Below are positions 24,165 to 32,416 of a stretch of 32,416 nt of DNA, in pieces. The translations under genes were made by a program, and so were the position numbers. Origin of the DNA: Oscillospiraceae bacterium (lineage in GTDB: Bacteria; Bacillota; Clostridia; Oscillospirales; Acutalibacteraceae). Location of the stretch: positions 1 through 32,416 of the forward strand of contig CADBNN010000042.1 of assembly GCA_902796075.1 (NCBI GenBank). The letters run 5' to 3'. Position 1 is the first letter of the stretch. Each line of letters starts with the position of its first letter. Below the pieces are notes generated by a model. It worked only from the letters and a program-made list of their open reading frames with translations. It had not been told where the DNA came from and ran no database searches.

Positions 24165-25292
24165 TTGGCGGATAAACGCGATTATTATGAGGTGCTGGGC
24201 CTTGACCGCAGCGCTTCAGATGAACAAATCAAAAAAGCCTATCGCCAGTTGGCCAAAAAATACCACCCCGACCTGAATCCGGGTGACAAAACAGCCGAAG
24301 AACGCTTTAAAGAAGTCAACGAAGCATACGGCGTGCTGTCAGATCCGGAAAAGAAGTCGAAATACGACCAGTTCGGCCACGCTGGGGTAGACCCCAACTT
24401 CGGCGCGGGCGGCGGCTACGGCGGCGCCTATAATGTCGATTTCGGCGACCTTGGCGATATTTTTAGCAGCTTTTTCGGCGGTGGTGCAAGCCGCAGAGCC
24501 AATCCCAATGCGCCCCGGCAGGGGAGCGACGCGGAAGTGAACGTTGTTATTTCATTTGAAGAAGCCGCGTTTGGCTGCCAAAAAGAAATCAACGTTACGC
24601 GCATTGAACAATGTGCCACCTGTCACGGTTCCGGCGCAAAAGCGGGCACTTCGCCCGTAACCTGTCCCGTCTGCCACGGCACCGGGCAAATCCACGTGCA
24701 GCAGCGCACCGCCTTTGGCATTATGCAAACCCAGCGCACCTGCGACCGTTGCGGCGGCCGTGGCAAAACCATCGATCAGCCCTGCAAAACCTGCAACGGT
24801 AAGGGCAAAGTGCGGCATACGCTCAAGCAAACCATTACCATCCCCGCCGGCATAGACGACGGCCAAACCTTTATTGTGCGCGGCGGCGGCAACGCCGGTG
24901 ACAACGGCGGCCCCAGCGGCGATTTGCGGGTGTACGTTTCTGTCAGACCCCATCCCATTTTTGAACGCCGCGGGTTTGACGTATGGTGCGATTTTCCTCT
25001 CACATTCACACAGGCTGCTTTGGGAGACGAGATCGTAGTGCCCACGCTGGACGGCAACGTAAAATACACCATTCCCGAGGGCGTTCAGCCCGGTGACATC
25101 TTTAAGCTCAAGGGCAAAGGCATTCAACGCCTGCGCTCTTCTGTACGCGGTGACCAATATGTGCGCGTAGTGCTGGAAGTGCCCCGCAATCTGAACGGCA
25201 AACAGCGCGATTTGCTGCGTGAGTTTGAAAAAAGCACGTCTGACGGAAACTATAAAGGAAGAAAATCGTTTTTCGGTAAATTTAAAGCGTAA
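24165..25292 (+). CDS. dnaJ: Co-chaperone DnaJ (Hsp40)
   Basis: DnaJ delivers substrates to DnaK and stimulates its ATPase. The 375-residue protein has the J domain with [12 protein letters not shown] (the HPD triad), a Gly/Phe-rich linker ([15 protein letters not shown]), and the zinc domain with all four CxxCxGxG repeats: [24 protein letters not shown] and CKTCNGKG. The C-terminal substrate domains follow. It is thus a type I DnaJ, complete. The start is TTG at 24165 giving [12 protein letters not shown], with only a weak Shine-Dalgarno (AGAAAGTG). Both the weak start and the upstream hairpin suggest lower expression than dnaK. Confidence 0.97.
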   Translation: MADKRDYYEVLGLDRSASDEQIKKAYRQLAKKYHPDLNPGDKTAEERFKEVNEAYGVLSDPEKKSKYDQFGHAGVDPNFGAGGGYGGAYNVDFGDLGDIFSSFFGGGASRRANPNAPRQGSDAEVNVVISFEEAAFGCQKEINVTRIEQCATCHGSGAKAGTSPVTCPVCHGTGQIHVQQRTAFGIMQTQRTCDRCGGRGKTIDQPCKTCNGKGKVRHTLKQTITIPAGIDDGQTFIVRGGGNAGDNGGPSGDLRVYVSVRPHPIFERRGFDVWCDFPLTFTQAALGDEIVVPTLDGNVKYTIPEGVQPGDIFKLKGKGIQRLRSSVRGDQYVRVVLEVPRNLNGKQRDLLREFEKSTSDGNYKGRKSFFGKFKA

Positions 25293-25312
25293 CGCATGAA
25301 AGGGGATGCCGG

Positions 25313-26533
25313 ATGGAATACGCAATCATTGCCTTGTTGGGCATCGTGATCGTTTTGTTGATCGTGTTGTTGGTGCGCAAACCGCAAGACCACAACGCCG
25401 AACAAGCCAAGCAACTGGCCGTGCTGGAGGCAAAAGCCGATGGTTTGAAAACCACCATGAGCGATGAATTTGCTCACAACCGCAAAGAAACCGCCGACAG
25501 TTTGAAAGAGATCAACACCCTTGTGCGCGAAATGCGTGACGTGAACGAAAAGCAAACCGAAAAAGTTACCGCCACTTTGACTGAAAGCGTGGAAAAACTG
25601 CAAAAGAGCAATGAAAATAAGCTGGATCAAATGCGGCAAACGGTGGACGAAAAACTGAATGAGACCCTGAAAAACCGCTTGAATGAAAGCTTCAAACTGG
25701 TAGGCGACCGACTGGAAAGCGTACATAAATCGTTGGGCGAAATGAAAGACCTTGCCAGCGGCGTAAGCGACCTGCAGCGGGTGCTCACCAACGTTAAGGT
25801 GCGCGGCACCTGGGCGGAAGTGCAGTTGGGCAATATTTTGGAACAAACTCTCACCCGCGACCAATACGATTGCAATGTTTCGCCTAAAAACGACAACAAC
25901 CGGGTGGAATTTGCCGTCAAGATCCCTTCGCGCGAAAAAGACGGCACATTCGTTTTGTTGCCCATTGATTCCAAGTTCCCGCAGGAAGACTATCTGCGCC
26001 TGATGGAAGCGTCGGAACGGGCCGATAAAGAGGGAGTGGAAGCCGCCGCCAAGGCGCTGGAACAGCGCATCAAGCAAGAGGCGAAATCCATCAGCAGTTT
26101 GTATATTCAGGTGCCGCAAACCACCGATTTCGCCATTATGTTTTTGGCCACAGAAGGGCTGTATGCCGAAGTACTGCGCCGGCCCGGCTTGTGTGAAGAA
26201 ATACAGAACAAATATAGAGTTCTTATTTGCGGCCCCACCACCATTACGGCCTTTTTAAACACCCTGCGCATGGGCTTTCGCACCATCGCGCTGGACAAAC
26301 GCGCCGCCGAAGTGTGGAAAGTTCTGGGCGCGGCCAAAACCCAGTTTGGCACATTTGAAACCCTGCTGGCAAAGGCCAAAAAGAAGATCGACGAAGCCGG
26401 CGATACCATTGCCAATGCTTCTCACCGCAACAACATCATTCAAAAACACCTGAACAATGTGGAACAGTTAGAACCTTCTCAGGCAGATGAATTGTTAGGC
26501 CTTGATAGCGGCACAAATCTTTCCGACACATAA
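25313..26533 (+). CDS. rmuC: DNA recombination protein RmuC
   Basis: RmuC limits recombination between inverted repeats; its nuclease-like core makes it a presumed DNA-processing protein. This 406-residue protein has an N-terminal transmembrane helix (about residues 4-22, IIALLGIVIVLLIVLLV), a long coiled-coil to about 145, and the conserved core with GTWAEVQLGNILEQ, PIDSKFPQEDYLRL and DFAIMFLATEGLYAE. It starts at ATG 25313, 20 bp after dnaJ, with AAAGGGG upstream, and may be read through from the heat-shock operon. A bidirectional-looking terminator follows it. Confidence 0.93.
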   Translation: MEYAIIALLGIVIVLLIVLLVRKPQDHNAEQAKQLAVLEAKADGLKTTMSDEFAHNRKETADSLKEINTLVREMRDVNEKQTEKVTATLTESVEKLQKSNENKLDQMRQTVDEKLNETLKNRLNESFKLVGDRLESVHKSLGEMKDLASGVSDLQRVLTNVKVRGTWAEVQLGNILEQTLTRDQYDCNVSPKNDNNRVEFAVKIPSREKDGTFVLLPIDSKFPQEDYLRLMEASERADKEGVEAAAKALEQRIKQEAKSISSLYIQVPQTTDFAIMFLATEGLYAEVLRRPGLCEEIQNKYRVLICGPTTITAFLNTLRMGFRTIALDKRAAEVWKVLGAAKTQFGTFETLLAKAKKKIDEAGDTIANASHRNNIIQKHLNNVEQLEPSQADELLGLDSGTNLSDT

Positions 26534-26546
26534 TCTAACATAATCG

Positions 26547-26580
26547 AAAAGCCATCGGCTAAACCGATGGCTTTTCTTTT
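26547..26580. terminator. Terminator after rmuC, probably bidirectional
   Basis: AAAAGCCATCGG / CCGATGGCTTTT with a 5-nt loop, T-runs on both strands. It ends rmuC on the plus strand and can also stop the convergent sigma/anti-sigma transcript, whose last gene ends at 26616. Confidence 0.88.
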
Positions 26581-26615
26581 TAGGGGGAACATACAAAAAC
26601 GTCAAACGCGTAGCA

Positions 26616-27782
26616 TTAAAAGGGGATCCATTCGATCGTTAAGTAAGACAAAATCTGTTGCAACGGTATTTCATTACCGTGGTATTTGACCATACAGTAA
26701 GTATCTAACTGCGGCGCCTGATGGGCAACCCACACAATGCAATAGCCATAAATGGTCTTTTCAACGTAATAGGTTGTGCCGTGCATGTCAAATTCTTCGT
26801 GTTCGCTGTTGCGTATGTTATTAAGCCGGGTCAACCCTTCGTCTTTATCGGCGAATAGCGTCAAATCCATTTCGCCAATAACGGTGCGCACGCCGTCTGT
26901 TTCCACATAGTGATGCAGTTTATACAGCAATTTGTTTTCGTTTATTGCGCACCAGCGCAGCACCAGTTCACCGTCCGAATCCGGCAACGCGATCTGCGGC
27001 ACCGTGCCGTATTGAAACAGTGGCCAAATCGCGTCCCAATCCCGTGAATCGTTGGGTCCGGAAGCGACACCGTATCCGTCGCCCGACGCCGGCAGTTCAG
27101 GCGAAGAATCCTCTTCATAACCGCCCGGCTGAGAAGGCAAAACCAGCGTATCGCGGTTGGCTCCCTGCACATAATCGATCAATTCCTCCACGTCCACAAA
27201 GGAACGTTTGATCGCTTTTAAACCGGGCTCGCTGCCGGAAGAATCCCCATACACACCACTTCCGCTCGGCCGTGAATAGGCGGCCGCGTGAGAGGGATCA
27301 GACTTGATAGGTGAAGTTTGCTCAGAAGTGACCGCTTTTGACGCGGTGCCGGCTTTGTTCGGCGTGCTGGCCTGGGACGCGGTGTGGCTGCTTTGAGAAG
27401 CAACACCCACAGCAGACGAAACGATAGCCGAAGCTTGGGCGGACGACGTACCGGCGTGTGACGAAACAGCCGGGGCCGGTATGTAAGACGTTGCCGAAAC
27501 CGTTTCAGACGAAGCAGGGGAGGCGGCCGAAACATCCGGTTGCTCATGGCTAACGACCTTGCTTTCGGTTGGCTGCGAGGACGCGGGCAGGGAAGAGGGG
27601 GCCAATTCGCCGCCCCGGAATACGCCGCTTTGCAGCAACACAACGCCCAAAGCCGCAATTAACACGAAGCAAGCGGCCAAAACAACTGTGCGCTGCACCC
27701 GCACGATCATGGTTTTGCGCTTTGCAAGGGCTTCATCCCGGCGTTTCAGCACGTTTTCTGCCATTTCTTTATAACTCTTCAT
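26616..27782 (-). CDS. Membrane protein partner of the ECF sigma factor (putative anti-sigma factor)
   Basis: This 388-residue protein has a basic cytoplasmic N-terminus (MKSYKEMAENVLKRRDEA), one transmembrane helix (about 31-51), an unusual linker of about 125 residues made mostly of Ser, Ala, Thr, Pro and Val (60-185), and a C-terminal globular domain (about 190-388). The N-terminal segment matches a pattern I know from clostridial proteins encoded directly after ECF sigma genes. No zinc HxxxCxxC motif of the ZAS type is visible. The extracellular part, with LDTYCMVKYHGNEIPLQQILSYL, looks like a DUF4367-type sensor region, but that match is weak. It overlaps the sigma gene by 14 nt; its Shine-Dalgarno GGAGG is 8 nt before ATG 27782. 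Anti-sigma function is inferred from context. Confidence 0.75.
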   Translation of the reverse strand: MKSYKEMAENVLKRRDEALAKRKTMIVRVQRTVVLAACFVLIAALGVVLLQSGVFRGGELAPSSLPASSQPTESKVVSHEQPDVSAASPASSETVSATSYIPAPAVSSHAGTSSAQASAIVSSAVGVASQSSHTASQASTPNKAGTASKAVTSEQTSPIKSDPSHAAAYSRPSGSGVYGDSSGSEPGLKAIKRSFVDVEELIDYVQGANRDTLVLPSQPGGYEEDSSPELPASGDGYGVASGPNDSRDWDAIWPLFQYGTVPQIALPDSDGELVLRWCAINENKLLYKLHHYVETDGVRTVIGEMDLTLFADKDEGLTRLNNIRNSEHEEFDMHGTTYYVEKTIYGYCIVWVAHQAPQLDTYCMVKYHGNEIPLQQILSYLTIEWIPF

Positions 27783-28329
27783 ACCGGAATCCTCCTTCCT
27801 CTAAAGCGTCCTTCAGGGCACATTTTGCTCTGTATAACAAATTGCTGATCTGTTTGCCGTTCTTTTTCAAGATCCGAGCTATTTCTTCCGTGGAAAACGC
27901 CTCAAAATAAGCGAGATGAAGCACCTCACTGTAACTTGGTTTCAGGCGTGCAAGCGCCTGATATAACATTTTGTTTTGTTCATTCGTTATGTAAAGGCTT
28001 TCCGGATTTTCGGCAGTGGCAAGCACACCATCGCGGGAGTTCACATGAATGATCGCCTTGCGATTGCGCTGCACGCGGTATCGATCTATCGCCAAATTGC
28101 GCGCAATGGTAAACAGCCAGGTTTTAAAGGAACTGTGCGTGTTATACCGTGGCTTTTTCACGGCAAGCCGCACAAAAACTTCTTCCGCCAGGTCTTCCGC
28201 TAACACATAATCATGCACATAACGATTCAAAAAGAAGATCAAGCCGTCTTTATAATCGTGAATGAGTTCGACAATGCCTTCATCGTCTCCATCCAGGTAA
28301 CGGCGGTAGCTACAGGCACCGTTATCCAT
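27769..28329 (-). CDS. ECF-type RNA polymerase sigma factor
   Basis: The 186-residue protein has only sigma regions 2 and 4. Region 2 includes FFLNRYVHDYVLAEDLAEEVF and THSSFKTWLFTIARNLAIDRYR. Region 4 is the C-terminal helix-turn-helix LKPSYSEVLHLAYFEAFSTEEIARIL. This is the layout of extracytoplasmic-function sigma factors, which redirect RNA polymerase on an envelope or stress signal. Start ATG at 28329 has AAGGAG 5 nt upstream. The membrane protein encoded next, overlapping by 14 nt, is its likely regulator. Upstream, the sequence 28330-28412 is AT-rich; a GGTGAG and CGTTTA pair about 18 bp apart could be an ECF self-promoter, but I consider that weak. Confidence 0.9.
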   Translation of the reverse strand: MDNGACSYRRYLDGDDEGIVELIHDYKDGLIFFLNRYVHDYVLAEDLAEEVFVRLAVKKPRYNTHSSFKTWLFTIARNLAIDRYRVQRNRKAIIHVNSRDGVLATAENPESLYITNEQNKMLYQALARLKPSYSEVLHLAYFEAFSTEEIARILKKNGKQISNLLYRAKCALKDALEEGGFRYEEL

Positions 28330-28412
28330 GCGTTCTCCTTTCCGAAAAAATGTGTTTTCACCTATTAAACGTATAAAATCGAAAAAATACTCACCATTTT
28401 TGAAAAAAATTT

Positions 28413-29396
28413 TTATTTTTTTTGCGTATCTATGTTATTAAGTGGATTGGCGTTGGCGGCGTTTTCCAACTGTTGATTGGAAAGATGGGTGTATATTTCC
28501 GTTGTGCCCAGATTTTCGTGACCTAAAATGTCCTTTAGCACCCGCACGTCAACCTGGCCGTGCTGATACATCAGTGTGGCTGCGGTGTGGCGCAATTTGT
28601 GGGCCGAAAGCCCGCGGCCGCCAAGGCCCGCTTTGTCCAGGTATTTATACACGATCTCTTCCACCATGCGGGGGCTGATACGCTTTTTCATGCGGCTTAA
28701 AAACAGAGCGTTTTTGTCGTGCACACCGTCGGTTGGCCGCACGCGCAAATAAACCGAAACAGCCGACGTACAGGCGTTGTTCAAATAAACAATGCGTTCT
28801 TTATTGCCTTTGCCCACCAGCCGCAGGGTATTATCGTCCCGAATGTCGCTCAAATTGATGCCGCAAAGCTCCGAAAGCCGCATGCCGCAATTCAAAAACA
28901 GCGTTAAAATGCAATAATCGCGTTCCCGGTTGGGCCCGTCAACCGCTTGCAGCAACCGTACAGATTCTTCCAGCGAAAGATACTTTGGCAGCGTTTTGCC
29001 GATTTTGGGCGTATCCAATTCCGAAAGAGGGTTGGTTTCGATCAAATGTACTTTATTAGTCAAATACTTATAGAACACGCGCAAAGAGCAAGCCTTGCGG
29101 GCCCGTGTGGCGGCGTGATTATCCCGTTCATCAATGCAGTAATTCATAAAGTCAAATGCGTCGCTAAGTGTAACAGAACCGATCAGATCCAGATCCACGT
29201 CCGTAATGGAAATAGAATCAAACTCGGATTGTTCGGCCATGCCGCGGCTGATTTTGATATAACGATAGAAGGTACGCAAGTCTTTATAATATTCATCTAC
29301 CGTTAATTGTGATTTTCCTTTTACCACCAACATGTAATTCAAAAAATCCCGAATGATCGGCGCGGTAGAGCGGATCTCCTGTGTATATTGGCCCAT
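28413..29396 (-). CDS. XerC/XerD-like tyrosine recombinase
   Basis: This 327-residue site-specific recombinase has the SAM-like core-binding domain (about 10-120) and the catalytic domain with the complete set of residues: Arg in CGMRLSEL (R173), Lys in GKGNKER (K196), HKLRHT (H266, R269), GHENLGTT (H293) and the nucleophile in EIYTHL (Y302). Length and motifs are those of Xer proteins for chromosome dimer resolution, not of phage integrases, though a mobile origin is not excluded. ATG at 29396 has AAGGGG 10 nt upstream; a TTG at 29405 would be too near it. It is driven by a perfect consensus promoter (29445-29473). Not obviously linked to the tRNA-Pro scar 23 kb away. Confidence 0.9.
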   Translation of the reverse strand: MGQYTQEIRSTAPIIRDFLNYMLVVKGKSQLTVDEYYKDLRTFYRYIKISRGMAEQSEFDSISITDVDLDLIGSVTLSDAFDFMNYCIDERDNHAATRARKACSLRVFYKYLTNKVHLIETNPLSELDTPKIGKTLPKYLSLEESVRLLQAVDGPNRERDYCILTLFLNCGMRLSELCGINLSDIRDDNTLRLVGKGNKERIVYLNNACTSAVSVYLRVRPTDGVHDKNALFLSRMKKRISPRMVEEIVYKYLDKAGLGGRGLSAHKLRHTAATLMYQHGQVDVRVLKDILGHENLGTTEIYTHLSNQQLENAANANPLNNIDTQKK

Positions 29397-29444
29397 ATCG
29401 GTCAAACCCCTTCCCCGAATTGCAGAAAATATTGATTTTCCACA

Positions 29445-29473
29445 ATTATATCACAATTTTTCCCCGGTGTCAA
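29445..29473 (-). promoter_or_regulatory. Consensus promoter of the xer gene
   Basis: Perfect TTGACA (29473-29468) and TATAAT (29450-29445) with 17-bp spacer on the minus strand, 48 bp before the ATG. Confidence 0.85.
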
Positions 29474-29770
29474 GTCTAAGGATAAAATTCCTTCCCTTTT
29501 GTGCAACAGCCGGAATTTATGATCGTTCCAACGCTAAAAACAGTTTTCATTGCGCCGGCGCGATTTCACACGCCACACGAGCTCTTGCTGTCAGCTTATC
29601 TCAATACTTAATTCTGTATTTTTAAAAAAATCAAAAATCAATAAAATCCATTCGATAGATTTTTTTCTAATGACCTCTGCTTCATTTCACTTCACGCTAT
29701 TGGCTGGAATCAGGCGTTTGGTATTGTTGATTATAGAACGGCAGTCACGGTCAAGGGCTTTTTGGCTATA
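29474..29770. other. AT-rich non-coding stretch between the xer promoter and the radA terminator
   Basis: About 300 bp with no credible reading frame on either strand. It contains many A/T tracts and a weak hairpin (AAAATC/GATTTT near 29633-29670). No tRNA, riboswitch or repeat is recognised. It is more AT-rich than the coding DNA on both sides and may be decayed sequence or hold a small RNA that cannot be supported from sequence alone. Confidence 0.4.
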
Positions 29771-29822
29771 AAAGGAAAACAACGGTCGGCCGGGGTGCGT
29801 GCGCAAGTTCCGACTGACCGTT
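29771..29822 (-). terminator. Terminator of radA
   Basis: AACGGTC / GACCGTT (29781-29787 and 29816-29822) with a partly paired inner region (CGG/CCG), followed on the minus strand by GTTTTCCTTTTA. It lies about 50 bp past the radA stop. Confidence 0.7.
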
Positions 29823-29874
29823 ATGGATAATGTTTACTTCCGTGCTCTGCTCTGCACGTCGGCGCTCACCTGCT

Positions 29875-31257
29875 CTAAAAGTTTTCCGCAATTCGCTCGT
29901 AAGCGTCCCGCACGTTCTTCACGCCGATCACTTCAATGCCGGCGCAATCTTTCACGTGTTTCAAGTTATTGTATGGAACGATGCATTTGGTAAAGCCAAG
30001 CCGCTGGGCTTCCGCGACCCGCTGCCCGGCACGGTTTACGGCACGTATCTCCCCTGCCAGGCCGATTTCGCCAAAAGCCACCATATCTTCGGGGATCGCT
30101 TTATCCTTCAAACCGGAAACCAGCGCCATCGCAACAGTTAGATCAGCTGCCGGCTCGTCCAGCCGTAAGCCGCCAATCACATTCACATACACGTCCAAAT
30201 TAGAAAAAAAGTATCCGGCGCGCTTTTCCAGCACGGCTAAAATCAAATTCATGCGGTTATAATCAAACCCGGTGCACATGCGTCGAGGGTTGCCAAACGG
30301 CGTGGCCGAAACCAGCCCCTGCACTTCCGCCAAAATGGGGCGCGAGCCCTCCATAACACAGGTAACGCAGGTGCCGGCCACATTTTTCGGCCGTCCGGCC
30401 AGCATCATCATTGAGGGATTTTCCACTTCATACAGCCCCTTATCCCCCATTTCAAACACACCGATTTCGTTAGTGGAGCCAAAACGGTTTTTCACCGCGC
30501 GCAAAATGCGGTAAGACATATTCCGTTCGCCTTCAAAATAAAGCACCGCGTCCACAATATGTTCCAGCACTTTGGGCCCGGCAATGGCGCCGTCCTTGTT
30601 CACGTGCCCCACAATAAAAAACGGTATGTCCAACGTCTTTGCCACACGCAAAAAGGCGTTTGTGCATTCCCTGATTTGCGTTACGCTGCCGGGCGAAGAA
30701 TTGATGGCCTCCAAATTCATGGTCTGTATGGAATCAATGATCACCAAATCGGGCTTGGTCATTTGCACGTAGCCAATGATCGATTCCACGTCGGTATCGC
30801 ACATAATGAACAAATGTTCATTATTCACCTGCAACCGGGAAGCCCGTAATTTGATCTGCCGTTGAGATTCTTCACCCGAAACGTATAAAATAGAAAGATC
30901 GGCCAACTGTTGGCAAACCTGCATCATAATGGTGGACTTGCCTATGCCGGGATCACCCGAAACCAGCATAACGGCCCCCTTCACAATGCCGCCGCCCAAC
31001 ACCCGGTCTAATTCACGCATGCCGGTATGGTATCGGAATTCATGGGTGGTGTCAATTTGCCCAATGGCGGTTGCCGAACCCACTTTGCTCAAACTGTTTT
31101 CGGCTGTCAGAGTCGCTTTGGCGGTTTTTGCAGGTGTGGCAACAATTTGCTCTTCCATGGTGTTCCAGGCGTCGCATTCCGGGCATTTGCCGCACCATTT
31201 GGGGGTTTGGCAGCCGCATTCACTGCATACGTATATGGTTTTTGTTTTGGCGGGCAT
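29875..31257 (-). CDS. radA: DNA repair protein RadA/Sms
   Basis: RadA is a RecA-like, DnaB-type branch-migration ATPase for recombination intermediates. This 460-residue protein has the N-terminal zinc finger C11-x2-C14...C25-x2-C28 (CSECG, CGKCPEC), Walker A GDPGIGKST (101-109), the RadA-specific KNRFG (256-260), and a C-terminal Lon protease-like domain with GEIGLAGEIRAVNRAGQR. Start: ATG at 31257 has AAGGAG 8 nt upstream; a GTG at 31266 directly touches that site and is rejected. The stop is TAG. Convergent or co-directional context: the cwlD-like gene lies 21 bp upstream on the same strand, so both may form one transcript. Confidence 0.97.
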   Translation of the reverse strand: MPAKTKTIYVCSECGCQTPKWCGKCPECDAWNTMEEQIVATPAKTAKATLTAENSLSKVGSATAIGQIDTTHEFRYHTGMRELDRVLGGGIVKGAVMLVSGDPGIGKSTIMMQVCQQLADLSILYVSGEESQRQIKLRASRLQVNNEHLFIMCDTDVESIIGYVQMTKPDLVIIDSIQTMNLEAINSSPGSVTQIRECTNAFLRVAKTLDIPFFIVGHVNKDGAIAGPKVLEHIVDAVLYFEGERNMSYRILRAVKNRFGSTNEIGVFEMGDKGLYEVENPSMMMLAGRPKNVAGTCVTCVMEGSRPILAEVQGLVSATPFGNPRRMCTGFDYNRMNLILAVLEKRAGYFFSNLDVYVNVIGGLRLDEPAADLTVAMALVSGLKDKAIPEDMVAFGEIGLAGEIRAVNRAGQRVAEAQRLGFTKCIVPYNNLKHVKDCAGIEVIGVKNVRDAYERIAENF

Positions 31258-31278
31258 TCGTCCCACTCCTTTATGTGT

Positions 31279-31971
31279 TTATTGGGTGTAAAACCGCAAA
31301 AGCGCGTCGGCCATTGCAAAGGCCAACTGCTGTTGGTATCCTTCGTTTTGCAGCAAACTGCATTCTTGCGCATTGGAAAGAAAGCCACATTCCACCATCA
31401 CGGCGGTATGGGTGGCGTGGTACAATAAATAAATCTCACTGCCAACCTCTTTCACCCGGCGCGCATTGTCTTTTTGCAGGCGATCCACCAGGGTCTGCTG
31501 CAGCGTTTGCGCCAGCGCCTGCCCTGCCCCGCCCGGGCCGTAAAACACCTGGGCGCCGCTATAACGGGCCTGAATGTAATAATTCTGATGAATACTCACC
31601 AGCACGCTGTTTGGGATCGATTCCACCAGTGAAAGTCTGGCCAAAATATCTTCCCGTTTGCGTTGCCGAATGGTCGGCAGCGTAGGATCGCTTATCAAAT
31701 CATCCGCCGTGCGGGTCATCACAGTGCAAAATCCAAACGCCTGCAAACAGGCGTTCAGTTTTTGCGCGATCGCCAGATTGATGTGTTTTTCCACAGTGCC
31801 GTCAACGCCTACAGCGCCGCCGTCGATCCCGCCGTGTCCGGCGTCTACCACGATCACAGGCAGGGTTTGTTTTTCTGCGTTAAACGCCGCAATCGTCGGT
31901 TTATCGCCGGCCCCACAGCCGCATAACAAGCCGCAAATACACAATACACAAAGCCAAATTTCACGTTTCAC
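31279..31971 (-). CDS. N-acetylmuramoyl-L-alanine amidase, CwlD-like
   Basis: This 230-residue Amidase_3 enzyme cleaves the lactyl-peptide bond in peptidoglycan with zinc. Catalytic motifs are VVDAGHGGIDGG (H46), VEKHINLA (E61), SIHQNYY (H128) and AVMVECGFLSN (E194). The size and single domain resemble CwlD, which makes muramic-delta-lactam in the spore cortex; this would suit a spore former but is not proof. The N-terminus has a hydrophobic segment with LLCGCG, a possible lipobox with unusual Cys at -2, or a simple signal anchor. GTG at 31971 (MKREIW) has GGTGAT 4 nt upstream and is preferred over GTG/ATG at 31980/31977, which lack a binding site. Confidence 0.88.
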   Translation of the reverse strand: MKREIWLCVLCICGLLCGCGAGDKPTIAAFNAEKQTLPVIVVDAGHGGIDGGAVGVDGTVEKHINLAIAQKLNACLQAFGFCTVMTRTADDLISDPTLPTIRQRKREDILARLSLVESIPNSVLVSIHQNYYIQARYSGAQVFYGPGGAGQALAQTLQQTLVDRLQKDNARRVKEVGSEIYLLYHATHTAVMVECGFLSNAQECSLLQNEGYQQQLAFAMADALLRFYTQ

Positions 31972-32022
31972 AAGCATCACCGGTTAGTATATATGATGTG
32001 AAACGTGCCGCTATGTTGCGCT

Positions 32023-32416
32023 TTATGCGTGAAAACGTCGTTTTTGTCGGCGGGCTTTCAATCGTTCTTCATGCCGGGCGCGAGATTCCGGCGTGTGATA
32101 AAACAAAATTTCGCTGATAGACGTTCTGTTAAGCCCCAGAGCATAACCGAAAGCGGCGCACATGGGGGCTATCAGCGCCGTAAGCGCCATGATCACATAC
32201 CCGGCCCATGACTGTTCTGCCGCAGTAAGCGTAGGCGGCAATAAAGCCTGCTGCAGGGGTAAATAATTGCAGTTGAGCAAGCTGTAAAGCACCGAAAACC
32301 GCTCGGAAATGGCGCCGCCTTTTGACAAAAGCAGCAATACACCCAGCGCAAGGTCAGGCACAGCGGCGATCAGCCCGGCTTTCAGCCCCAGCAAGGCATC
32401 ACGTTTCAGGCGGCCG
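32023..32416 (-). CDS. Membrane protein of unknown function, 5' end outside window
   Basis: The frame is open to the right edge, so the N-terminus is missing; 131 codons are visible. There are two clear hydrophobic segments (LGLKAGLIAAVPDLALGVLLLL and about 40 residues later YVIMALTALIAPMCAAFGYALG), separated by a loop with LNCNYLPLQQALLP. A basic, Arg/Lys-rich cytoplasmic tail (ARHEERLKARRQKRRFHA) follows, as positive-inside predicts. I recognise no family. An internal TTG at 32394 is possible as start, but upstream codons are equally protein-like. It lies 52 bp upstream of the amidase gene on the same strand, so it may be cotranscribed. Confidence 0.65.
   Translation of the reverse strand, partial: GRLKRDALLGLKAGLIAAVPDLALGVLLLLSKGGAISERFSVLYSLLNCNYLPLQQALLPPTLTAAEQSWAGYVIMALTALIAPMCAAFGYALGLNRTSISEILFYHTPESRARHEERLKARRQKRRFHA

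Noticed and set aside
28413..29396. Phage or island integrase acting at the tRNA-Pro scar
   Set aside because: The protein has Xer-like length and core-domain layout, sits in housekeeping context and is 23 kb away; no att-like sequence is seen beside it.
1..32416. CRISPR array or cas genes
   Set aside because: No regularly spaced direct repeats and no Cas-like motifs were seen on either strand.

Overview
The window reads as chromosomal DNA of a Gram-positive, Clostridia-type bacterium (Bacillota, most like Oscillospirales/Ruminococcaceae). Supporting signs are the gene order recJ-rel-dtd-MBL hydrolase-hemZ, a CIRCE-controlled hrcA-grpE-dnaK-dnaJ operon, a DnaD/DnaI-type replication restart pair, strong Shine-Dalgarno sites with frequent GTG and TTG starts, and consensus TTGACA-17-TATAAT promoters. 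The taxonomic placement is inference from gene content, not from a search.

Two compositional halves meet at a tRNA-Pro(GGG) gene. Left half (1-about 5.5 kb): AT-rich and accessory-like. It holds a partial DUF6625-like glycosyltransferase-type gene divergent from a small XRE-family repressor, with a phased repeat array between them; an intact murA; and the decayed remains of an ABC exporter and an asparagine-synthetase-like gene that are both truncated and run into one another. The ABC remnant carries a frameshift and an amber stop exactly at the Gln of its LSGGQ signature. The asnB remnant ends where an 87-bp copy of the tRNA-Pro 3' end plus its terminator begins, 155 bp from the genuine copy. 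This looks like a scar of integration and deletion at a tRNA attachment site.

Right half (5.6-32.4 kb): GC-richer, gene-dense housekeeping DNA. On the minus strand are dnaD-dnaI (consensus promoter) and tRNA-Arg(TCT). Divergently, a long plus-strand cluster runs recJ, rel, dtd, an MBL-fold hydrolase, hemZ, a uridine-kinase-like gene, trpS, prmA, a TrmN6-like methyltransferase, rsmI, a membrane-anchored metallophosphoesterase and a small unknown gene. Many of these neighbours overlap by ATGA or GTGA, indicating translational coupling. After a terminator comes CIRCE and hrcA-grpE-dnaK-(hairpin)-dnaJ, then rmuC. The last 6 kb on the minus strand hold an ECF sigma factor with a membrane partner protein, a XerC/D-like tyrosine recombinase with a consensus promoter, radA, a CwlD-like amidase and a partial membrane protein.

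Functionally the right half joins DNA replication and repair (dnaD, dnaI, recJ, rmuC, radA, xer), translation quality and RNA modification (dtd, trpS, prmA, rsmI, trmN-like), stringent response (rel) and protein folding (hrcA operon). I did not find a complete novel system. The most unusual material is the tRNA-Pro duplication with the eroded AsnB/ABC locus, the phased repeat array by the XRE gene, and the terminator-like hairpin between dnaK and dnaJ.
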